A stretch of 16,655 bases of DNA from Baffinella frigidus (taxonomy: Eukaryota > Cryptophyceae > Cryptomonadales > Baffinellaceae). The notes beneath the pieces were generated by a model. The model was not told the DNA's origin. It saw nothing but the letters and a program-made list of their open reading frames with translations, and searched no databases. Both the position numbers and the translations under genes were made by a program. Each line of letters opens with the position of its first letter. Within the stretch, counting starts at the first letter, position 1. The stretch covers positions 48,104 through 64,758 of the forward strand of contig MU646389.1 in assembly GCA_026770585.1 (NCBI GenBank), given 5' to 3'. Below, one piece after another: positions 1 through 9,200 of this stretch.

Positions 1-114
1 GGGGCCCCCCCCCCCCCCCTGTGATGCACCCCGCGGCTTCAGGCGGTGCTTTCCAGTGAACGTCAGTACACAATGTGAGAGCGAACTTCTCATGGGTGTG
101 AGCGACTCAGCCTG

Positions 115-315
115 CCACTCGAGGCTGGAGAGGGGAGTATTTTAGAAGTGGGGTTGTTGAATTTGTACCAGCCATGGGCGGGCTTGGTCACGTTACTCCC
201 GTATATATGAGAGCAACGTGACCAAACGCGAAAATTGGTTTGAAAATTACTACACACCACCCCGATTGTAAAGAAAGCCCGGTTTTGAAATAGTCGCATT
301 TCTAGCCTCGAGTGG
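115..315 (-). mobile_element. family A foldback element, copy A1
   Basis: Termini CCACTCGAGGCT and AGCCTCGAGTGG, central GGTCACGTTACT and AACGTGACC arms, and TTACTACAC at 247-255. Flanked by a 2-bp repeat TG/TG. Inverted relative to copies A3-A5. Confidence 0.88.
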
Positions 316-394
316 TGAGTCGCCACAAGGCTTCCGCGGGAAGGGTATTCGGCAGACGCAACCCTACACCCCGAACCCCACACCCCAAACGCAC

Positions 395-623
395 CCTCCA
401 CGTCGGCCTCGAAGACCAGCGCGTGCAGCCCCATCTTCCCCCCAGCACTCGCCCCCCCCCCGGACGGGTCCTTGGGCGCCTCCGCCACCGGCTCCTCCAC
501 CACCTCCTTCTTCGGGGCGTCAGCCCCCACCTCCTTCGTGGCATCGTCCGCATCCTCGGGGTCCTCCTCCTTGGGCGGCGCGTAGGGGGTCGACGCGACG
601 AGCAGCACCGACGCGGCCCCGCT
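395..623 (-). CDS. probable exon 10 of the WDR4-like gene, or exon of another minus-strand gene
   Basis: Acceptor GGCGCAG|A and donor G|GTGCGT bound 76 codons plus one base. The product opens [17 protein letters not shown], continues with about 45 residues rich in Glu, Asp, Lys, Pro and Ala, and closes [19 protein letters not shown] and GLHALVFEA look like paired propeller strands around an acidic insert, at the place where vertebrate WDR4 has VALLCDGTPVVYIFQL. The phase agrees with exon 9, but accepting it requires a 7.8-kb intron. Coding character looks real; gene assignment is inference. Confidence 0.5.
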
Positions 624-3124
624 CTGCGCCCGCCCGCACGATAAGTGGCTTCGCCAAAATGCACTTTTCGCTAAGTGGATTCTCGACGATGAAAGTCAAC
701 AGTGTTCAGCACCTCACACCGTCGAACGGGAGATGCACCCTACACCCTGTTCGAAGACTGTGTGGCCACGCCAGGTCATTAGTTGAAATTTCATTTTACT
801 ACACGATCTAGGAGTTAAGTTGATTCTGCCTGGGAAACACGCCAAAAGTGTTGGGAATCGGAGCTCTTTGCCGCCGGAATCTTAAAAATATATACCACGA
901 TAAGCCATCCAAACACTTTTAGCGCGAACGAGTGTGTATGAAAATCAAACTCATGACCTGGCGTGGCCACGTTGACACACGTCACAGCACGCTACCGTCC
1001 TCAGCACCGCACGAGGAACGTAACGCGTCGCCCAGAACCTCCCGAGACCCACACGTGAATGCTAGAGGGGCCTATTTAAAACCAATGTGCTTTTAAAAGT
1101 GGGCATTTGTGTAGTAACTTTCGTTGATTGGTCACGTAACTAGCCATATATTGGCCAGTCACGAGGTTGAGACACCTTATCCTGGTACAAAATTCACAAC
1201 CCCACATGTAAATAGGATCCTCCAGCATTCTCGAGTACACCCGCGCGTCGTTTAGCACCTTTTCTACACCTCCGATCAAAACCCGAGGACCCAAAATGGT
1301 CAAACGTCAAACGTGCGCTCACCCCTACACTCTGCACCCTACACCCTACACCCTACACCCTACACCCTACACCCTGCACCCTGCACCCTGCACCCTACAC
1401 GCTACACGCGCGGGCGTACCTTCGGTTTCCGAGGCGGGCTCGCTCCTGAAGGCTCATAGACTGTTGTATCATTCAACTCAAGGCTTAAGGGCCTATCTAG
1501 GACCCGTACCGAGCATACTAAAGAAGAAGACGAAGACGAAGCGTGCCTCAGGGGTTCTGGCGCGTCCTAAAGGCTTTCTATTCGCCCTTTTGTACTGAAT
1601 GTCTGCGCTTAAATAATTTTGAGGACGAGCCAGATAAAACTGAGGCAGAGCTAGAGTACACCGCCAGGCCAGAGATTTTGTAAAAGTCAATTCACCCACA
1701 AAATCTGTCAACTTAGAAACGAGGTACCCAGATTGGGTACCTCGAAAATCGATTTTCGCCTTGGGTTGACTAATACAAAAACTCCGGCCTGGCAGTGGAG
1801 CACCTGAGGGGTGAAGAGCGCGAGGCCGGTCGGGCAGCGTCCGTCCGGGAGCGGCACCTCGCCCACCTAACCACGAGCATCCTTCAGTCTTCGATTTATG
1901 TAATTCAATTTAATTTAATTTGGCGCAACGAAAATTGCTACACGGCTGGATGATGCTAGCAGTAGTGAGGCAGCTGAGTAGAGCGCTGTGCAGAGAAGTT
2001 GGCCACTGGAAAATGGGAAAATGGGGAAATTGGAGCCATTTTGTCAACTTTTGAGAAATTTAGTACCATGAATTTCTCAAAAGTTGACAAAATGGCTCCA
2101 ATTTCCCCATTTTCCCATTTTCCGATGGCCAACTTCTCTGCACAGCGCTCTAGACTCAAGCAAAAAGCTTTCACGCGTGAGACCCTTAAGGTGCTCACGC
2201 GTGAGGACTTACTTGAGCCGTTGATTGTCAAACGTGTAGTAAAGTGGAGGCAGTGATTATTTTAAAATTTTAAAACCCCCTTTTAACCATCAATGGCTCA
2301 AGTAAGGTGCCCACGCGTGAAGACCTTAAGGGGCTCACGCGTGAAAGCTTGTGGTGTTAAGACGTGATGGGGGGCAATCAAAAGTTGTCAACTTTTGAGA
2401 AATTTAGTACCATGAATTTCTCAAAAGTGGACAAAATGGCTCCAATTTCCCCATTTCTCCATTTTCGGTGGCAGCGCCCGTCCGGAAGCGGCACCTCGCC
2501 CGACCTAATCACGGGAGTAGTTGAGTTGCAATCTTGGATTTATTTGGTGTTAACGGTTTAGCAACGAAAATTTCTACACGGCTGGGTCATCCTAGCAATA
2601 GTGAGGTAAACGTGTAGTAACTTTCGTTGCCGGAAAAGATTGAAATGAAGTGATTCCCCTGTTGAGACCTTCCAGTCCAAAATCCAACATGTATCATTTC
2701 ATTATGAAACATTGGCGAGCGGCTGCGGGGCCGAGGCATCGACTTGCCGGCAACCAAAAATACTACACACCTGGGTCCTAACACCAACAGTAAGGCGCAC
2801 GTGTAGTAACTTTCGTTGGAATATATCGACAAAAAAGAAAGCGGTTCCCCTGATGACTAATACATCAACAAAAAAGACCTTGACGAGCTTGTGCTCGGCC
2901 GAGGCGTCGACGCGCAGCAGGATCAGAGAGGGAAAGTTCTCCAGCGCCACCTGGCGTAGGGGTTCGGGTTGAGGGTTTAGGCTTCAGGGTTCAGGGTTTA
3001 GGGTTTAGGGTTTAGGGTTTACTGGAAGCGATCCCGGGATCTGCCACGCGTGCTGCCCCCGCCAGCTGTGGACTAGAGAGAGCGAGAGAGAGCAAAAGCG
3101 AGAGAGAGAGAGAGTGAAAGAGAG

Positions 3125-3170
<46 letters not shown>

Positions 3171-3219
3171 TATGTGTGTATGTGTGTATGTGTGTATGTG
3201 TGTATGTGTGTATGTGTGT

Positions 3220-3274
<55 letters not shown>

Positions 3275-6200
3275 ATTAATGAAGAGAACGCGCCCTCGGA
3301 TATTGGGGCGTGTTGCGAGAGCCCCGACAGTTTGCTAAACCCCAGTTCCAGCTGTAATGGAAGCAGGCGTGTGTGTTCTTCACATACAACCCAGGCAGCG
3401 TACACACCTGGACGGTAACTAAACCGGGCAGACGCTAGAGCGCTGTGCAGAGAAGTTGGCCACCGAGAAAATGGGAAAACAGGGAAATTGGAGCCATTTT
3501 ATCAACTTTTGAGAAATTTAGGAACATGAATTTCTCAAAAGTGGACAAAATGGCTGCAATTTCCCTGTTTTCCCATTGTCTGGTGGCCAACTTCTCTGCA
3601 CAGCGCGCTAGCACGAGACGCATCTGTAGTCAACAGTCGCACGAGGGACTCTCACCACACGAGGCTATCCATGCAAACAGATTCATAAGTTAATTATTGG
3701 ATTATTGCCCAGGAAACACGCCAAAAGTCAGCATTTGATCACGTTTCCGTACGGACATCCGTACGGAAACGTGATCATTTCCCCACAAATTTTAAGATAT
3801 CCTTTTATTCTGTTCGCATGGATAGCCTCGTGTGGCAGGCCACTTGAGACGTGATGGGGAACAATAAAAAATCCTGAGAATCCCAGGATTCCGCCAAAAG
3901 TTGACCCGCGGCTCCATTGGAGTTGACTTTTACGATTGACCCCCGTCAGGTCTAGCGTGGGTACCGTTTCTCAAGATTCACGGGGCCAGGACGTTTCTCG
4001 AGAAGAAGGGTGGCATACTAGCCCTGCCTGCGTTTCATTCCGGCTCGTCCTCAGGCTGTTTGCACTGGATTTCTGCTCGTAAGTACTTTCAAGGACGCGC
4101 CAGAATAAAAGTGAGGCATCGGTAGGAGTACCTCTCGAGGCTGGAAGATGGAGTATTTTAAATGTGGGATTGTTAAATTTAGTACCAGTCACGGGCAGGC
4201 TTGGTCACGTTACTGGGGGAATTCCCCCAGTAACGTGACCAAACGCGATATGTACGTGAAAATTACTACACATCGTTCCACTTGTAAAGGACTTGTAAAG
4301 TTAAAACTTTTAAAATAGTCACATTTCTAGCCTCGAGTGGTACCGCGGCGGTGTTGGTCGCGGGGCAGAGAGCGATCGCCACGACCGGCGCCGACGTGTT
4401 GCGCCCGCGGTACCTGGGGGGGGTCCACATGATCAGAACCCTAAACGCTCAACGCCCAACGCCCAACGCTCAACGCTCAACTTCTCTTCTTCTTTATTAC
4501 TCTCGATACAGGTCCTAAAACAGGCCCTTGAGCCTTGAGTTGAGTGATACAAAAGTCTATGAGCCTTAAGAAACGGGCCCGCCTCAGAGACAACGCTAAA
4601 CCGCCACGACCGGCGCCGACGTGTTGCGCCCGCGGTACCTATCCCCCGAACACTACAGGGGTACCTCGCTCATAAGAAACCGCACCCCCCTAGGACCCTA
4701 CAGTAGGCCTATGCCTAGGGCCCTATGGTGGTCCTAGGGGGGGGGGGGCGGTTTTCTTATGAGCGAGGTACCCCTGTAGCGTTTACTAACGTTCCGTTTT
4801 TCGAGGTGCGGACAACGCCTGCACGGATTTCATATGCAAACACTTATAATTTATAAACTGGATTCAATGAAATTTACTAAACATGACGATCTTTACTAGT
4901 AATATTAAAGCAAACGTGTAGTAATTTTGACTGAAATCCAATTTGTAAATTATAGGTGTTTCCACATGAGATTAGTTATCGCCCGGGACCAGAATCGCGC
5001 CCGCGGTTCCTGCGGGGGGTTCACACCCACCAACCCTCACGGTTTGGGCAAATGGTCGAATTTGGCGGTACGTAATGCCCTTGCAGACCGTCGGATTCCG
5101 ACGTCGGTTATTTTTAAAACTCCAAAAGCAAGGTGTTTAGAGTTTTAAAACTGGTACATAATTTCCCAATTGCCCAAACCGTGGGGGCTGGTGGACGATT
5201 AGGGGTTGCTGGCGTTCTCGAGGATGATGCGGTGGTACCACTCGAGGCTACAAATGTGACCATTTTAAAACTGGGATTCTTTTACAAGTGAAGAAAAAAA
5301 AGGTGGGTGTAGTAATTTTCACACAAATAGGGGCGTTTGGTCACGTTACTGGGGGAATTCCCCCAGCTACGTGACCAAGCCTGCCCGTGACTGGTACTAA
5401 ATTTAACAATCCCACATTTAAAATAGTCCATCTTCCAGCCTCGAGTGGTACTTTGCCTGCACTTTTATTTGGAATGACAGGCCACGTATCAAGAGCTGAT
5501 AAAGTCCACCTACCCTAACACAGGCTACCGTAACACATACTTACCCTCCACACATACTCCTTCGGCCGGCCCCCGATTTCCCCCTGCAAGGAAGTATGCC
5601 TGAAGGGTGGACACCATAACGCATACCTACCCTCCACACATACTCAATCGGTCCGGCCCCGACGGGTATGTGTTAGGGTAGGTCAACTGTAGGTACAGGC
5701 CCCCCCTGGCTGGACACCGTCTACTTTTAATCCCGGATTCACATCTAGATGTGCTGGATGTAGCGCCCCGACTGGAGGCTTCACTCCTGGCACTCGGCTA
5801 TCCCTTTTCTCCCGTGGCATTTCAGGAGGGGCTATGATCTTCCAGCTTCGGGGTGCAGCGTCGTCGGGCCCTGCCCCCCGAACACTTTTGCGTTTACCAA
5901 CGTTCAGTTTTGCGTGGTGCGGACGACGCCTGCGCGGATTACTAGCTCTTCCCCAGTTGATTTGGGCTCACCATCGATTCGCCCCCCCCGAAATTTTACG
6001 GGCAATTTTCATAGGGGGGTGTCAAAATTTACCTGTAAAATTGGGGGGGAGGGGCAAATTTATGGGATTTGGGCTCACCATCACCCCAAGTGGAACAGAG
6101 CTAGGATTAGTCATCGCCCTGGCCAGAATCCGGGGTAAAGGGCGACTATGTCTAGCCTAGCCTCCCTGTACCTATCAGCTCTGCATACGCGGCCTGGCAC

Positions 6201-9200
6201 TCCAATGGTCTCTTGTACGAGCCCTAGGGCCTACCGTATGGGTGCACTCCCGAATTCCGGCGTTAACCCAATTCCTGCGTTCCGTAGGGTGCGATCGTAT
6301 GCATGTTCATCCGGGAACATTTTTAATTCAAAAAAAAATGGCCCACCGGGTTCTGGTCCTAATTAAATTCACTTAGGGCCCTAATTAACCTTCGTCCAAC
6401 TCCTATGATGCAGTACGGCAGGGCGATACGGAATGCCGTGATTGGGTTGGCGCCGGAATTGGGTCGTGCATCATTACGGGTGTTGACGCAGGTTCCCTAT
6501 TCCAGGTACGAACAACGCCTGCGCGGATTGCAGTTATCGCCCTGCAACAACATCGACGAGTCACCATCCTGGGACAGAGCCACTGGGCGTTGCTTCACCA
6601 CTCGAGGCTAGAAATGTGACTATTTTAAAACAGGGTTTCTTTTACCAGTGGAAAAAAGAAAAGATATCTGTAGTAAATTTCACACAAATAGGGGCGTTTG
6701 GTCACGTAGCTGGGGGAATCCCCTCAGCTACGTGACCAAGCCTGCCCGTGACTGGTACTAAATTTAACAACCCCACATTTAAAATAGTCCCTCTTCCAGC
6801 CTCGAGTGGCAAGAGTCGGGACTGTCCACGCCAGATTGTTCGAGGGGGTTCGGCTCTTTCCGAGCGTCTTATTTGACGCCCAACTATCCCAACAGTACAG
6901 TGGACCTACCCTAACACATACCCGTCGGGGACGGACTGATTGAGTATGTGTGGAGGGTAGGTATGCGTTATGGTGTCCACCCTTCAGGCATACTTCCTTG
7001 CAGGGGGAAATCGGGGGCCGGCAGAAGGAGTATGTGTGGAGGGTAAGTATGTGTTACGGTAGCCTGTGTTAGGGTAGGTGGACTGTAAACAATTACCGTC
7101 TCCCTTGCGGGGGAATTGACTTGTGACAACCCCTTCCAAGAATCTCGTGGGGGAACGGTTTTAATTTAAAACCATCGGATCCAATAAAAATTACTACACG
7201 AATGCTTTAATAATACTAGTGAAATCTGAGGGTGGTGAGAGGTGGGCTCTGGGAGGCGACACGCGAGAGCAGAAAGATGCTCTCGAGAGTCACCTACTCA
7301 GGGTCATATATCACCGAGTATACAACAGTATACGAAGATAAAACTCATTGTGTGTAGTAAATTTCATAGCCAGAAAGTTTTAAATTAAAACCAGTTTCCT
7401 ATGAAATCTGGCGTGGGTGTTACCGGCGGGAGACGAGGGCGGTGCCTTCTGGATTCGTCAATAACCCTTAAGCGATAAGACCTACGACCCTACGGTAGAC
7501 AATCCGTAGGGACATAGGGGGGGTTCCTACGGACAAGGTAGCCGGAAATGGGTTGATTTGACGATTTCCCCCCTTGGTAGCCCGCTGTGTGTGGTGTGGT
7601 ACCTGAAACGTATCCCTTGCGGGGGAATTGACTTGTGGCAACCCCTTCCAAGAATCTGGCTTTGCAAGGCTTCACAAAATCTGGCTTCCAAGAATCTGGT
7701 GGTACCGGCGGGAGACAAGGGCGGTGCAACGTCAGATTCTTGGAAGGGGTTGCCACAAGTCAATTCCAACCCCTGAAAAAAAAAACCCTTTACAAAAATC
7801 AGGCTTCCAAGAATCTGGTGGTACCGGCGGGAGACGAGGGCGGTGCCCTCTGCTGTTCCGGCCGCCATGAAGTCCCACTGCGGTTCGCGCCCAGTGGGTC
7901 AGCTCTCAAAACCTCAACGACCTGAACGACGGCGCTATAGGGGATGAAAGGACGGCGCTATAGGGGGATAGCGCCGTCCTTGAGATCCATTAGGGTTTGA
8001 GAGCTCCCACCATAGGCGGGCACCAACCCGTTCCGCTGGCTGGCTCAGCCACTCGAGGCTAGAAATGTGACCATTTTAAAACTGGGATTCTTTTACAAGT
8101 GAAGAAAAAAAAGGTGGGTGTAGTAATTTTCACAAAAATAGGGGCGTTTGGTCACGTTACTGGGGGAATTCCCCCAGTAACGTGACCAAGCCTGCCCGTG
8201 ACTGGTACTAAATTCAACAATCCCACATTTAAAATAGTCCATCTTCCAGCCTCGAGTGGGGCTTTGTTTCGTTCGGTGATGACACAGCACGACTGTGGAA
8301 ATCTCAGGCTCAGTGCGGGGAGAGGCGTGCGAACATCCTGGAGGTTGGGGTGCATGCGATGCTCTGGACGCCTCAAGTTTATGGTCCGACGTCATAAGTT
8401 CAACAGAAGTGTCTTCTATTCGCAGGTTTTTGTGTAAGCTGTCCGTATTTGTGTGTAAGGCGGCCGCACCGTCTTCTTGCCGTGCATGTTGCTCAGCTGG
8501 GCCTTCTTCAGGGTCTCCTTCGCTTCCTCCGACAGCACGCCCTGTTTCCTGTCGAGGGTTGCTTCCTCGTCAGGGCCCCCCTTGCTCCACCAACCCTCAC
8601 GGTTTGGGCAAATGATCGAATTTGGCGGTACGTAATGCCCTGGTTCGAAGTCGGATTCCGACGTCGGTTATTTCTAAAACTCCAAAAGCAAGGTGCTGAG
8701 AGTTTTAAAACTGGTACGTAATTTCCCATTTGCCTAAACCGTCAGGGCTCACCTTGCTGCCTGGTTAGGGTGCCGGGATCCTCACTGCATGTTCATCTCC
8801 ATACAAGTATTAATTAATTGCTTTTGACGTAACGAAATTTACTACACAAATACTCTACTATTACTTTTATAAGCAAATCGTGTAGTAATTTTCGTGGCCC
8901 AAGAGCAATTAATTAATACTTGTATGGAAATTAATGTGTTCAGGGGTTTCTGCTTCCTGCTGAGCACCGCAACCAAATATCCAATTTAACGTCTCTCTGG
9001 GAAAACTCATGGCTCGTCTCGGTGTCGACCTGGTACAAAATCTGCGAAAATCGATCTGTCGACAGTCGTGGGAGTCTCGTTTAGCAAGAGTCCGGGCACA
9101 CCCACCCGTCTGGAGTCCCACAACTGTTGCCTAACCAGGTGTGCTGTGTTGGTACAACGTCTGCCTCGATGAGTTTCTCTTCCGTGCCACAAACCCTGCC

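Noticed and set aside
312-664. Arg/Pro-rich frames on both strands over exon 10
   Set aside because: Out-of-frame readings of the GC-rich exon. Only the frame giving [12 protein letters not shown] has balanced amino-acid use.
1999-2256. Open frames encoding [10 protein letters not shown]...FEKF...[14 protein letters not shown] peptides, also at 3445-3693 and 2364-2561
   Set aside because: They come from the arms of the family C palindrome, which reads nearly the same on both strands. No splice or codon evidence for a gene.
2950-3021. A chromosome end
   Set aside because: The TTTAGGG tract is short, degenerate and followed by unique sequence on both sides, so it is interstitial.
3073-3418. 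Poly-Cys/Val and poly-His/Thr open frames
   Set aside because: Direct translations of the TG/CA microsatellite.
5834-6160. Plus-strand open frame of 108 codons
   Set aside because: It spans repeat Q2 and its 90-bp insert. Paralogous copies break the frame and no domain is visible.
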